DNA from: Brumimicrobium salinarum
Lineage (GTDB): Bacteria > Bacteroidota > Bacteroidia > Flavobacteriales_D > Crocinitomicaceae
DNA length: 64,000 nt
Direction of reading: 5' to 3'
Assembly: GCF_002844555.1 (NCBI RefSeq)
Contig: NZ_PJNI01000017.1
Location: 1-64,000 of the forward strand
A program made the position numbers and the translations under genes. Within the stretch, counting starts at the first letter, position 1; the number at the start of each line of letters is the position of its first letter. Under the pieces are notes generated by a model. The model was not told the DNA's origin and ran no database searches. It worked only from the letters and a program-made list of their open reading frames with translations. Shown piece by piece: positions 38,105-47,501 of this stretch.

Positions 38105-39255
38105 GTTTTTAAAGCTTCATGATCGATGTCAAAACGAGCGTTATGCACGCCGTGTATAATTCCGTTAGCTTCATTTCGAACTCCGATTCTAAAGAAACAA
38201 GTTGGAATTTCTTGTGCATAAAAAGAAAAGTCTTCAGCCGTTAAACGAATTGGTAAATCATGAACATTTTCTTTACCTAGCCAATCATTAGCTTTCTTTA
38301 CAAAATTCTGAGTGAGATCAACATCATTTTCCAAAAATGGGTATCCTTTACTGATTTCGACTTTTGCTTGAGCACCATGAGCTTCTGCAATTAACTCTGC
38401 TTGCTTTACAATTTGCTCTAATGCTTTCGCGCGCCATTCTTCATTCATTGTTCGAAATGTGCCTTTGATGTGCACTTTTTCTGGTACTACATTTGTCGTT
38501 CCTAAGCCCTCAAAATGACCGAAATTTAAAACACATGGAATTTTCGGATCACATTTTCGACTTACAATTTGCTGTAATGAAGTAATGATCTCAGCACCTA
38601 CTAGAATGCTATCTATTGTTTCATGAGGTGTTGCGCCATGACCACTTTTACCTATTATATCAATATAAATTTCATCACAAGAGGCCATATATAAACCTGC
38701 TTTTGTACCGACTTGTCCTACGGGTAGATCAGGAAACACGTGTAAAGCATACATTTCTTTTACCTTCGGATTTTGAAGACAACCTGCTGCTATCATCAAA
38801 CTAGCGCCTCCCGGATTCTTTTCTTCGCCTGGTTGGAAAATCAGTTTAACAGGATGTTCTAGCTCATCTTTCATGTTGAAAAGAATTTCCGCTGCTCCTA
38901 ATAGAACTGAAGTGTGAACGTCATGTCCGCAAGCATGCATCACTCCCTTGTTAATGGAGGCATAGGGTACATTGTTTTTTTCTAAGATGGGAAGCGCATC
39001 AATGTCGGCCCGTAATCCTATACAAGGTTGCTCAGGTGCATGTTGATTGCCACGAATAATCGCAACTATTCCTGTTTCTGCTACTTCTGTTTCATGCGGA
39101 ATGCCTATTTTGGTTAATTGTTCGGAAATAAATAACATCGTATTATGTTCCTGGTATGAAAGCTCTGGATGTTTGTGTAAATGCTGTCGATAGCCAACTA
39201 CTTTGTCATATAATGAATTTGCTTGTTTTGTTACGTATGCTTGTTTGTTGTTCAT
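38071..39255 (-). CDS. M20 family metallo-amidohydrolase (N-acyl amino acid / hippurate hydrolase type)
   Basis: 394 residues. Motifs are YRQHLHKHPELSYQEHNT at the start, the metal-binding HACGHDVHTSVLLGAAEIL, FQPGEEKNPGGASLMIAAG with the catalytic Glu pair, a dimerisation-domain phrase SGHGATPHETIDSIL, and the C-terminal LTAEDFSFYAQEIP. It is a two-metal enzyme that removes acyl groups from amino acids or opens amide bonds. The exact substrate is unknown. The start chosen is the ATG giving MNNKQAYV; an in-frame ATG 36 bases upstream is also possible. Its 3' end is duplicated just downstream. Confidence 0.9.
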   Translation of the reverse strand: MNNKQAYVTKQANSLYDKVVGYRQHLHKHPELSYQEHNTMLFISEQLTKIGIPHETEVAETGIVAIIRGNQHAPEQPCIGLRADIDALPILEKNNVPYASINKGVMHACGHDVHTSVLLGAAEILFNMKDELEHPVKLIFQPGEEKNPGGASLMIAAGCLQNPKVKEMYALHVFPDLPVGQVGTKAGLYMASCDEIYIDIIGKSGHGATPHETIDSILVGAEIITSLQQIVSRKCDPKIPCVLNFGHFEGLGTTNVVPEKVHIKGTFRTMNEEWRAKALEQIVKQAELIAEAHGAQAKVEISKGYPFLENDVDLTQNFVKKANDWLGKENVHDLPIRLTAEDFSFYAQEIPTCFFRIGVRNEANGIIHGVHNARFDIDHEALKTGMQMMVMACL

Positions 39256-39455
39256 TTTATTCAAAATATTGTAGTTTATTCTTTTTATCATAAATGGGTA
39301 GGCCGCTACTTTTATAAGAGATAATCCAATAATAAGCGAAAAAACACATTTTTACGAATTTAATGTTTATTTACGCAACAAAGATGCTAATTTTGACATG
39401 AATTTATGAATTTGGCTAGACATTGCTTCTTAGATTCAAAGTAAAAAATATAAAA

Positions 39456-40094
39456 ATGGAAATAGTTAAGTTTACCTTTAACCCAATTCAAGAAAATACC
39501 TATCTCGCCATTGATGATGACAAAAATGTAGTTATCATAGACCCTGGTTGTTATTTTGAAGAAGAAAGACAATTTCTTAAGAATTATATAAGTAAACGAG
39601 AGCTGACAGTAAAAGCTTTGTTGAATACCCACGGTCACTTAGATCACATCATGGGGAATGATTTTGTGAAACGTGAATATGGTGTTGATTTATATTTACA
39701 TGAAAAAGATGTGGTGACCTTGCAGATGGGGAGTAGAAGTGCTCAAATGTATGGTTTAAATGAGTTTCAGGAATCCCCTTTGCCTGATCGTTATCTAAAA
39801 GAGGGCGAAAAACTTACTTTTGGAGGGATTTCTTTTGAAGTAATATTTTGTCCTGGTCACGCTCCTGGTCACGTTGTTTTTTATAGTCCTCAAGATAAAT
39901 TGGTGATCAATGGTGATGTTTTGTTTAAAGGTAGTTATGGTAGGGTAGATTTACCTGGAGGTGATTTGAATACACTAAAAGATTCCATTACCCAGAAAAT
40001 GTTTTCATTGCCAGAGGATACTTTAGTTTACACAGGGCATGGGCCTGAAACAACAATTGGAGAAGAAAAACAGAGCAATCCTATCTTGTGGTAA
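39456..40094 (+). CDS. MBL-fold metallohydrolase (glyoxalase II-like)
   Basis: 212 residues. The beta-lactamase-fold core shows the metal motif NTHGHLDH (H59, H61, D63, H64), IDPGCYFEEER before it, then FCPGHAPGHVVFYSPQDKLVINGDVLFKGSYGRVDLPGGD and YTGHGPETTIGEEKQSNP. This matches the short glyoxalase II-like (YcbL-type) group, which hydrolyses thioesters such as S-lactoylglutathione analogues. It lacks the C-terminal glutathione-binding helices of true GloB, so the substrate is open. The ATG at 39456 was preferred to a TTG 33 bases earlier. It converges on the next gene with 17 bp between stops. Confidence 0.88.
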   Translation: MEIVKFTFNPIQENTYLAIDDDKNVVIIDPGCYFEEERQFLKNYISKRELTVKALLNTHGHLDHIMGNDFVKREYGVDLYLHEKDVVTLQMGSRSAQMYGLNEFQESPLPDRYLKEGEKLTFGGISFEVIFCPGHAPGHVVFYSPQDKLVINGDVLFKGSYGRVDLPGGDLNTLKDSITQKMFSLPEDTLVYTGHGPETTIGEEKQSNPILW

Positions 40095-40111
40095 AGTTTG
40101 ATAATCATTGA

Positions 40112-41668
40112 TTAAGCTGTTGCTTTTAAAAACTCCTCTCGTTTAATCAATTGAAAAGATTTGTTTTTAACTTTTGATTTCAACCAAATATGAAAGTCAA
40201 AATAATCAAAAGCGATGGACTCATAAGGATCGTTCTTTAATGTTAAAAGCTCTGTTTCAATCTTAGATAAATAAAGTTCAATTTCATATTTGTCATTGGC
40301 TTGGTTGATTTTAGAAATGTATTGTAAAAATACGGTTTCAAAAGTATAGGTTCTTTTTCTTTTTGATAGAAATCGTTTTGTGTTTTTAATGGCATAAGGT
40401 AGAAGTTCATTGTTTTTTAATTCAAAATGAATGATGAGGTTTACCAAATGTGCAAAAGAAACGATGTCTTCTTTTTGATCAAGGCATTTGTTGTTAAGGA
40501 TCATATTGATCCATTTCAGGCTTTTATTAAATTCATTTACTCCAAAATATGCAATAGCGATATTAAAAGCTAGATATGCTTTTCTAGCTGGCGTTAGTTC
40601 CTCATCATATTTAATTAACCCTGCTTCAATTGTTGAAACAAGTTGGATAGCGTGTTCAAATTTCGCCTGATGATTCAGCATTTTTAACTCAATACTGTTG
40701 ATGCTAGAGAATAATTTTATTTTTAAATCCTCATTTTTCGCTGATTTTAATTGATGGGCCAATCCTTTTAATTCATTCAGATAACTTACCATTTCTTTCG
40801 TGCTTTGTGATTTAGACAGGATATGAATGGTATTCGTAAGAATGGAAAAATATTCATTAGCAAACTTTGTAATCTTATTCGGATTTTCTTTGAAGTGTAA
40901 AATGTTTAACCTTAGATACTTTAAACATTTTCCGTGCTGCGCAATTGCAAAATGATAAGCACTTTCAAAATGAAACTGTAGGTATTGATGATAGAAGGAA
41001 AGTGAGTGAGGAATTTCAATCTCCTTATATGTTTTATAAATATCCTGATATTGTGCCAACATTTCATCTGAACGTGCCTGTCCTTTTTGGTTTAATAGGA
41101 TGAATAATTGAGCTTTAAGATGCCAAAGTTTATTACCAAAAGCGTGCTGTTGAATCAAAAGACTACTGTTGTTTTGGCTTTTTAAAATTTTGTTTTTAGA
41201 TGACCTTGCGTAGCCTCTTGTTTCGATTACTTTCTTTTCTACGTCTAAAATCTGTAACAATAACGTGCTCTTTTCGTTCTTTATAGCTTGTTTCTTTGCT
41301 TTGGCCAATGCTTTTTCCGCATGGTCATATAAACTTTTGCTATATAGAATTCTGGCGCTATGTAATGTTTGGTTAATTTGAGCCTCAATGTCACTTTTAA
41401 TGTGAAAAGCATCTAAGGCGTTGAGTATTTGTTCGTAAAGTCTATTTTTTGTTATTGGGAACTGATTCAGAAAAGCCTCTCCTTTAAAATATGCTCTTAA
41501 TTCTTCTTCGTCAAAATTACTTTGTTGATCAATAAAATCAAAAATACGAATTCCATTGTTTACTTCACCAATCGTATGTCGAGAAGCATAAATTTTAAAA
41601 TATCTTTTTTCACTTTTTGTCAAACTATGAATGAGTTCGTATAATGCTGGAGAAGCTGTTTTAGACAT
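40112..41668 (-). CDS. Large helical protein of unknown function
   Basis: 518 residues, not recognised. It has no signal peptide or membrane segment. It is almost entirely helical with repeated Ala/Leu/Lys-rich helices that resemble degenerate TPR pairs (ARILYSKSLYDHAEKALAKAKKQAIKN, LAFNIAIAYFGVNEFNKSLKWINMILNN). The N-terminus MSKTASPALYELIHSLTKSEKRYFKIYA resembles a conserved opening I recall from Bacteroidota unknowns. It is transcribed alone, with a gene-free 800-bp stretch upstream. A scaffold or regulatory role is possible but unsupported. Confidence 0.75.
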   Translation of the reverse strand: MSKTASPALYELIHSLTKSEKRYFKIYASRHTIGEVNNGIRIFDFIDQQSNFDEEELRAYFKGEAFLNQFPITKNRLYEQILNALDAFHIKSDIEAQINQTLHSARILYSKSLYDHAEKALAKAKKQAIKNEKSTLLLQILDVEKKVIETRGYARSSKNKILKSQNNSSLLIQQHAFGNKLWHLKAQLFILLNQKGQARSDEMLAQYQDIYKTYKEIEIPHSLSFYHQYLQFHFESAYHFAIAQHGKCLKYLRLNILHFKENPNKITKFANEYFSILTNTIHILSKSQSTKEMVSYLNELKGLAHQLKSAKNEDLKIKLFSSINSIELKMLNHQAKFEHAIQLVSTIEAGLIKYDEELTPARKAYLAFNIAIAYFGVNEFNKSLKWINMILNNKCLDQKEDIVSFAHLVNLIIHFELKNNELLPYAIKNTKRFLSKRKRTYTFETVFLQYISKINQANDKYEIELYLSKIETELLTLKNDPYESIAFDYFDFHIWLKSKVKNKSFQLIKREEFLKATA

Positions 41669-42487
41669 GTTTTATCAATTATAGTGAATAGCTAATATAA
41701 CCCTTATGCTTTACAAATAAGTAGGGAAGTAGTTTTCCGTTGACTTGGTTTATTGACCTGTATATAAATAGATGTGAATTGCTTTAGAATTAGTCTCAAA
41801 AGGGATTAGTCTCAAAAGTTGGGGAGCGATTAACACTATTTTATAACGATATATCTTATCAAGTTGTATACTTATTATTGATTACAATCTTGAAGGTTTG
41901 AAATATTTATAAAAATCTCTGCAAGCTCACTTCATCGTAATGCATCGCATATTAAAGCCCCGTATATGTCACCCATTTCATGGGTTTAAAAGGTATTGTT
42001 TATTTTAAGTCCTAACTTTGATTTTTGATTGACTCTCCAATGAAACTGTGACCCTGAACCTTGAAGAATTTTTATTTTTCTAAGGGAAGGATCTCTTCTA
42101 ATCCATTTACTATTAAAGTCTTATACAGTAAATGGTAAATAAAGTTAAACGAAATGACTTATTGCGATTTAAATGGGTAACCCTATTAAGTTATTTAATT
42201 ACGAAATTAATAGATAAACAGATTGACTAAAATTTATGCTTAATCCCCAACAATTAGTCTTGATCCTTGATTTCCAAGATATAAATAGATTAGCAAAATA
42301 TACACCTATTCCCATTAATTATCCTTGATCCTAATAGAATCGGATTAAATGGGATAACATCTTGAGAATTTACAGGGAGTTATTATAAATTTTAAGAACT
42401 TCAATTAGAAAGATAGGATTTACACAGCTAACTTTAAATTTTTGATTTATAATTCGAAATAATCGAAGTACATTTTAGGAAAGTAAA
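41669..42487. other. Gene-free stretch of about 820 bp
   Basis: No open frame of any length or known motif is found. It contains a 16-bp-period direct repeat of ATTAGTCTCAAAAG (41789 and 41805) and a short palindrome ACCCAT-TTC-ATGGGT (41971-41985). It may be decayed sequence or hold long upstream leaders for the flanking minus-strand gene. Confidence 0.5.
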
Positions 42488-42715
42488 TTATTTTTTATTT
42501 CCTCTTGGTTCATCGTCTTCATCTCTGTTTGGATCGGTGATGTTAATTATAGAATCTCTTCTTGCGTTTGAATCTTGAAAACGGTTATCAGTTCGGCTTT
42601 CATTATAAAAACCAGACCCATCGGTATCGGAACTTTTAGGTTGAATGATTTCTTTTTTACATGATAGTGTAATTAAAAAAGAGAATCCTAATAGTAATAT
42701 ACTTAGCTTCTTCAT
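42488..42715 (-). CDS. Small lipoprotein of unknown function
   Basis: 75 residues. It begins MKKLSILLLGFSFLITLSCKKE with a lipobox ending LSC (Cys19). The mature part is very polar and Asp/Arg/Asn-rich with DSIINITDPNRDEDDEPRGNKK, likely unfolded. ATG at 42715 was chosen because it gives a proper lipoprotein signal; an in-frame ATG 27 bases upstream would add a polar leader. It lies 46 bp downstream of the sensor kinase gene on the same strand, so it may belong to that operon. Confidence 0.72.
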   Translation of the reverse strand: MKKLSILLLGFSFLITLSCKKEIIQPKSSDTDGSGFYNESRTDNRFQDSNARRDSIINITDPNRDEDDEPRGNKK

Positions 42716-42761
42716 ATTGATGGGTTTACTTTGTGTATTCAAATATATAACTATTCTTTAT

Positions 42762-45680
42762 TTATCCCAAATATTGTTTCATGATTTTAAACACAACAAC
42801 AGTTCCGTTGATTAAACGGTCGCCTTCTTTGATTTGAGTGGGGCCAATCATTTCTATAGAACGTTCAGAAATCTTTTGAAGGAGTTCTATGCGTCCTTTA
42901 GCTATTAACATACCTTGAGATCGGTGTTCTTCATCATTTTTATTTTTCTTTTCCTTTGATGTTTTTATCCCTACACCATTGTCTTTAATTTCAATTCTTA
43001 TATGATCTAAGTGATCTGTAATGGTTATTTTGATTAGACCTTCTTTATTTTTTAATGGTAAAACACCATGAATAATACTGTTTTCTACAAAAGGTTGCAA
43101 AAACATTGCAGGTACTTTGAGTAATTCAGTTTCTATTGAATTATCAATTTCAATTTCAAATTTGAAACGATCTGCAAACCTCATCTGTTCTAAATTCAAA
43201 TAAAGATTGAGTCGTTCTATCTCATCAGCCAATGTTACCATGCCGTCTTCATGATAGGAGCTGTCTAAATTTTTACGAATTAGTTTTGCGAAATTTGAAA
43301 GGTATTTATTGGCAGATTTTGAATCTGAAGAGTTGATATAATATTGTATTGAGTTTAAAGAGTTAAATATGAAATGCCGATTCATACTTGCGTTTAATGA
43401 TTGTTGCTCAAGCTTAGAAAGTTTGTTTTGAAACTCCAGTTTTACTTGATAATTTCTGCTTTCAATACGTTTTAGTCGATAGCGTTCAATAATAAGTATA
43501 ATTCCAAATATTAAGAGTGCGACAGCAGTGTAAAACCACCACGTTTGATAATAAGGTGGTAAAACTTTAATCGGGATGTTAATTGTTTTTGATGTTTTGT
43601 CAAGTCCATTGTTGACTTTAAAAATTAACTCATAATCATTTGGAGGTAAATTGGTAAAACTTATGGTTGGATTTTTTGTTGGAATAGACCAGTTGTTTGA
43701 AAAACCTGACAGAAAGTAGCTGTACTTTAAAGCACTCGGATTAGTCATGTAAATACCATCGAATTTAAATGAAATATTTTTATCCGCATATTTTATTTTT
43801 AAAACATGGCTACTGTCTTTTTGATTAATTAAATTAATAATTGCTTGATCTACATTTTGATTATTTACGATAATAGAACTCAATTGTATTTTAGGAAGCG
43901 CATTTTTCTTCAAGGACTGCCTGTTATTTAAATCCATGCGCATCAATCCGGAAGCTGTTCCAAACCATAAAAACCGGTTGTTTTCTATGTAGTTTGAATT
44001 AAGATTTGTTTCTAAATCAATTAACCCAGATGTTATTCCATATCTGTATTCCTGTAAATGGTTGATTCCTACCTCATACAAGCCATTATTTGTTCCAATT
44101 AACATTAAGGTGTCAAACTTTTGTATGAAATTGATGTATTCTAAATCACTGTCTTGATTTAAGGAAATTTTATCTATTTCTTTCTCCTTTTTGAGAAACA
44201 AACCATTTTCTGTTCCTATCCATAGTTGGCCATTTCTGTCAATTTCAATACAGTTTATCCCTGACTCCATGTGTTCCACGGATAATTCATTTTCTTCTAA
44301 TCGAAAAATTCCGTTGGGTGCGGCACCGTAAAGTACTTCACCTTTACTTTCAAAGTCACGAACGTTTTTTAAATCTTTAATATGTGGAGGTGGTTGTGTA
44401 ATCAAGTTGTTTTTACCCGTGTAAAATACACTTCCCTCCACGGTGCTAATAATTAAAGTTGAATCGTTAAACGAGTGTAACCCCCTAATTTTATTGGAGG
44501 GCAGCTTGGAGTTTCCAGTGAAATAACTTTTAAATGTTTTGTAATCATACACAAATAAGCCATAATTAGAAGCGAAAAAGACCTTGTCGTCGTGATAAGT
44601 TATTTTCCAAACTGCACTGTTGATGGCTTCTATTTTCTCAATATCTCCATTAGGAGCCATTTTAAAAATGCCTTGGTCAATTGTAGAAAACCATTTATTG
44701 TTCTGTTTATCAATTTCCATAGCGATAATTAAATCACTTGGAAATCCACTTTTTTCGTTATAAAATGTGAAAACTTCATCGGTAAAGCGAATAAGGCCTT
44801 TCCCATTTGTCCCAATCCATATATTGTTCTCAGTATCTTCAAAGACTACGTTAATATCATTGATGGGGAGACCCGATTTCTCATTAAAAGACAAAGTATC
44901 TTGTTCTTTTATGTGTAGAATCCCATTACGTGAATTAACCCATTTTTGTTGTTTATGATCGATTAAAACATCTCTAAATCTCATATAACTATGATTAACG
45001 AGATGCTTTAACTCGTCGTTTTTAGGGTAGAATTCATATAGATCACCATTGTATGAAGTAGCAAGAATATAGTCCTTATTGGCGGTTATTCCTGAAAAAG
45101 AAATATCTTTAGTTGATGCACTTAAATTGAAAGTAACTTTATCAAAATTGTATACACCTTCTTTAGTTGCCAAGTAGATGGTGTTTTTGTATTGTAGAAG
45201 CTTTCTAATTCTTTGTGGGCTAGATTTTACGGCTATGAGCTTGTTTTTTGACTCCTCGTATTGAAAGAGACCACTGCCATTTGTGGCAACGTATAATGTA
45301 GAATCTATAAAAGCAAATCCAGTTACATTTTCAAGAATTGTTTCATCTGCATAAGTGATAGAGGTAAATGAATTGCCCTTTTGTTTTATTGAAATACCTT
45401 GTGGATGGCCTACAAACAAAACACCATTAATGATTTGAAGTTTTGTGATGCGATTATTTAATAGTCCATTGTTTTTTCCAAAGGTAGAGAACTGTGCACC
45501 GTTGAATTTTGCCAACCCACCATAAGTACCAATCCATAAATAACCTTTTTCATCCTGAACAATTGAGCTCACTTGAGACTGAGGTAATCCAGAGTTGGTG
45601 TTGAATTGAATAAATGAGAATCGTTGGCCAAAAGTGACCATTGATAGCAGAATAAAACCAATACAAGTTAGTGTCTTCAA
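42762..45680 (-). CDS. Sensor histidine kinase with two-component regulator propeller (LytS-type kinase domain)
   Basis: 972 residues. The signal peptide is followed by a periplasmic propeller with repeated phrases such as GYLWIGTYGGLAKFNG, NIWIGTNGKGLIRF, QLWIGTENGLF and FLWFGTASGLMRMDLN. A Y_Y_Y domain (about 620-715, SYFLSGFSNNW, LPPNDYELIFKVNNG) and one membrane segment (about 720-740) come next. The kinase domain is of the His_kinase (LytS/YpdA) family with phospho-acceptor H769 in NRHFIFNSLNSIQYY, followed by ATP-binding NSIIHGVLPL and IEIKDNGVGIK. It probably senses an extracellular ligand and signals to the LytTR regulator encoded 1 bp upstream. The ligand is unknown. Confidence 0.92.
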   Translation of the reverse strand: MKTLTCIGFILLSMVTFGQRFSFIQFNTNSGLPQSQVSSIVQDEKGYLWIGTYGGLAKFNGAQFSTFGKNNGLLNNRITKLQIINGVLFVGHPQGISIKQKGNSFTSITYADETILENVTGFAFIDSTLYVATNGSGLFQYEESKNKLIAVKSSPQRIRKLLQYKNTIYLATKEGVYNFDKVTFNLSASTKDISFSGITANKDYILATSYNGDLYEFYPKNDELKHLVNHSYMRFRDVLIDHKQQKWVNSRNGILHIKEQDTLSFNEKSGLPINDINVVFEDTENNIWIGTNGKGLIRFTDEVFTFYNEKSGFPSDLIIAMEIDKQNNKWFSTIDQGIFKMAPNGDIEKIEAINSAVWKITYHDDKVFFASNYGLFVYDYKTFKSYFTGNSKLPSNKIRGLHSFNDSTLIISTVEGSVFYTGKNNLITQPPPHIKDLKNVRDFESKGEVLYGAAPNGIFRLEENELSVEHMESGINCIEIDRNGQLWIGTENGLFLKKEKEIDKISLNQDSDLEYINFIQKFDTLMLIGTNNGLYEVGINHLQEYRYGITSGLIDLETNLNSNYIENNRFLWFGTASGLMRMDLNNRQSLKKNALPKIQLSSIIVNNQNVDQAIINLINQKDSSHVLKIKYADKNISFKFDGIYMTNPSALKYSYFLSGFSNNWSIPTKNPTISFTNLPPNDYELIFKVNNGLDKTSKTINIPIKVLPPYYQTWWFYTAVALLIFGIILIIERYRLKRIESRNYQVKLEFQNKLSKLEQQSLNASMNRHFIFNSLNSIQYYINSSDSKSANKYLSNFAKLIRKNLDSSYHEDGMVTLADEIERLNLYLNLEQMRFADRFKFEIEIDNSIETELLKVPAMFLQPFVENSIIHGVLPLKNKEGLIKITITDHLDHIRIEIKDNGVGIKTSKEKKNKNDEEHRSQGMLIAKGRIELLQKISERSIEMIGPTQIKEGDRLINGTVVVFKIMKQYLG

Positions 45681-45681
45681 T

Positions 45682-46458
45682 TTACATTTCTTTTATGGTT
45701 TTCAAGAAGGCACTCACCCGGTTTCTCGCAACTGGTAATTCTATTTTGTTTTTTAAAATAACGGTATAGCCATCCTCGCTCACGTATTCTTTAATCATAT
45801 CCATATTGATGATATATGACTTGTGAATCCTATAAAACTTGTCAGTATTCAAAATGCTTTCATATACTTTCAGCGTTCTTGTATCTAAATATCTTGTTCC
45901 ATCTTTAAAGTATAACATAGAGCAATTTCCGCTTGCTTCTAGGTAGGCTAAGTCATCGTCTTCAATTATTTTAACTCCCTTAGTATGTGAAATGGCAATT
46001 TTACTGTTTGTTTTATTGTGAATCAGTCGATCTGCTAAATTTTGTAGTGCCTCAAAATAATTATCATAATTTTCTGGATGTTGTGTGAAGGTTTCCTTTG
46101 TGGCAATTAACTTATCTACAGCTATTTTCAGGTCATCCTCATCAATTGGTTTTAATACGTAGTGTACCGCATTTGATTGAAAAGCACGTATAGCATAATC
46201 TTTAAATGCGGTAACAAAAACAACTAAGAAGTTTCTATTTTCTAGGCGTTCTAGTAAGTCGAATCCTTCAGACCCACTTGGCATTCTAATATCTAAAAAG
46301 ACAACATCTGGCTGTGCACTTTTTATAATGCTTTCTGCTTCGTCAATGTCGCTTGCTTCACCAATAAGGTCTATTTCTGGACAATTTCTTTCCAACATCA
46401 AAGCCAAGTTTTTTCTGGCTAATTCTTCATCATCTACTATAATTGCTCTGAGCTCCAT
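45682..46458 (-). CDS. LytTR-type response regulator
   Basis: 258 residues. The receiver domain (1-~125) has acidic D9/D10, phospho-acceptor D56 in VVFLDIRMP, and K103 in YVLKPIDEDD. A LytTR DNA-binding domain (about 150-258) follows, with DDLAYLEASGNCSMLYFKDGTRYLDTRTLKVYE, YRIHKSYIINMDMIKEY and LPVARNRVSAFLKTIKEM. It is the transcription-activating partner of the adjacent propeller kinase, which starts one base after its end. Target genes are not evident; the small lipoprotein at the operon end is one candidate. Confidence 0.94.
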   Translation of the reverse strand: MELRAIIVDDEELARKNLALMLERNCPEIDLIGEASDIDEAESIIKSAQPDVVFLDIRMPSGSEGFDLLERLENRNFLVVFVTAFKDYAIRAFQSNAVHYVLKPIDEDDLKIAVDKLIATKETFTQHPENYDNYFEALQNLADRLIHNKTNSKIAISHTKGVKIIEDDDLAYLEASGNCSMLYFKDGTRYLDTRTLKVYESILNTDKFYRIHKSYIINMDMIKEYVSEDGYTVILKNKIELPVARNRVSAFLKTIKEM

Positions 46459-46649
46459 TTCATTTGTTTTGAACTAAAATAACAATTTATAGATGTTTAG
46501 CTTGACTTATTTCATAAAAATAAGGAAGGTTTTTATCATTTTACTCGCTCCAAAAGACCATTGGCTCAATAAAATCGTACGATGAGGTTTTTTTAAATTT
46601 TTCATCTTTTGTTAAACGTATATTTACTTGAATTCTAAAACTAATAACA

Positions 46650-46715
46650 ATGAAAAGTCAATTAAAAGTTAAAGTACGTTTCGATTTTTGGATTTTTAAT
46701 GATAATGGCAATTAG
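46650..46715 (+). CDS. Possible 21-residue peptide (weak)
   Basis: An ATG at 46650 opens a 21-codon frame with a basic N-terminus (MKSQLKVKVRFDFW). A TATATTTA element, one base off the TAnnTTTG promoter consensus, lies about 24-31 bases upstream. It has no recognisable relative and may be chance or a gene remnant. Confidence 0.2.
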   Translation: MKSQLKVKVRFDFWIFNDNGN

Positions 46716-46724
46716 TACCGTTTG

Positions 46725-47501
46725 TTAACGCGCGTGAAGCTCAAAAATTCGATTGAGTATTTTTGCTAATTGTTGCGTAGCTTCATGGTGTGCCATGTGA
46801 CCGATTCCCTCTATAACATGAATAGGTGTTTGTGTTTCTTCAGCCATTTGGAGTGTTTTATTAATAGGAATTAATGTATCGTATTCTCCCTGAATGATGG
46901 TAATTTTATGTTTGCCATTTTTCAAAACATCTAAACAATTCCCCCTGTCCCTCATTGCCATTAGCGTTTGTATGATTGCAAGGTTGTCCATTTCATACGC
47001 TTCTTCGATTAATGCATTGATTTTTGTTTCAAAGAGATGAGGTTGATAATACAGTTTTGGAATGGCTTCCTTTAGAAAAAGGTTCTTGTTATATGCGACA
47101 ACCTTGGCTGCTCTGTCTCTGTCCTTCTTTTTTGACTCACTATCAGCCCAAGGATGTGAATTCAATAAAACTATGTTTTCGATTCCTTCAGTTTGAATTT
47201 TAGCAAGAGAAAGAGCAACATAGCCGCCTAATGAATGTCCTAAAATAGAAAAATGGGTCAACCCTAAGTGTTGAATTGTTTCATGAACAGCGAGCGCTAT
47301 TTTTGGTAGACTTAATGTTGTTGAGGTTAATCGTGATTTCCCATGACCCGGTAATTCTATTGCGTAAATCCGCATATTTTTTAAATGTGGAATTAAGTTA
47401 TTCCACATGGTATTACATTCTAAAAAACCGTGCAAAAAAATTACAGGACAACCATTTCCGATTATCCTGTAATTTAAAATATTAGAATTATTTGTTTTCA
47501 T
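46725..47501 (-). CDS. Alpha/beta hydrolase
   Basis: 258 residues. It carries the classic fold: oxyanion-region FLHGFLECNTMWNNLIPHL, YAIELPGHGKSRL, nucleophile S90 in LGHSLGGYVALS, and the C-terminal His in IEGIGHMAHHEATQQL with an Asp in QGEYDTLIPINKT. No signal peptide is present, so it is cytoplasmic. The substrate (an ester or similar) cannot be told. Its start overlaps the end of the proline aminopeptidase gene by one base, so the two are co-transcribed. Confidence 0.9.
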   Translation of the reverse strand: MKTNNSNILNYRIIGNGCPVIFLHGFLECNTMWNNLIPHLKNMRIYAIELPGHGKSRLTSTTLSLPKIALAVHETIQHLGLTHFSILGHSLGGYVALSLAKIQTEGIENIVLLNSHPWADSESKKKDRDRAAKVVAYNKNLFLKEAIPKLYYQPHLFETKINALIEEAYEMDNLAIIQTLMAMRDRGNCLDVLKNGKHKITIIQGEYDTLIPINKTLQMAEETQTPIHVIEGIGHMAHHEATQQLAKILNRIFELHAR

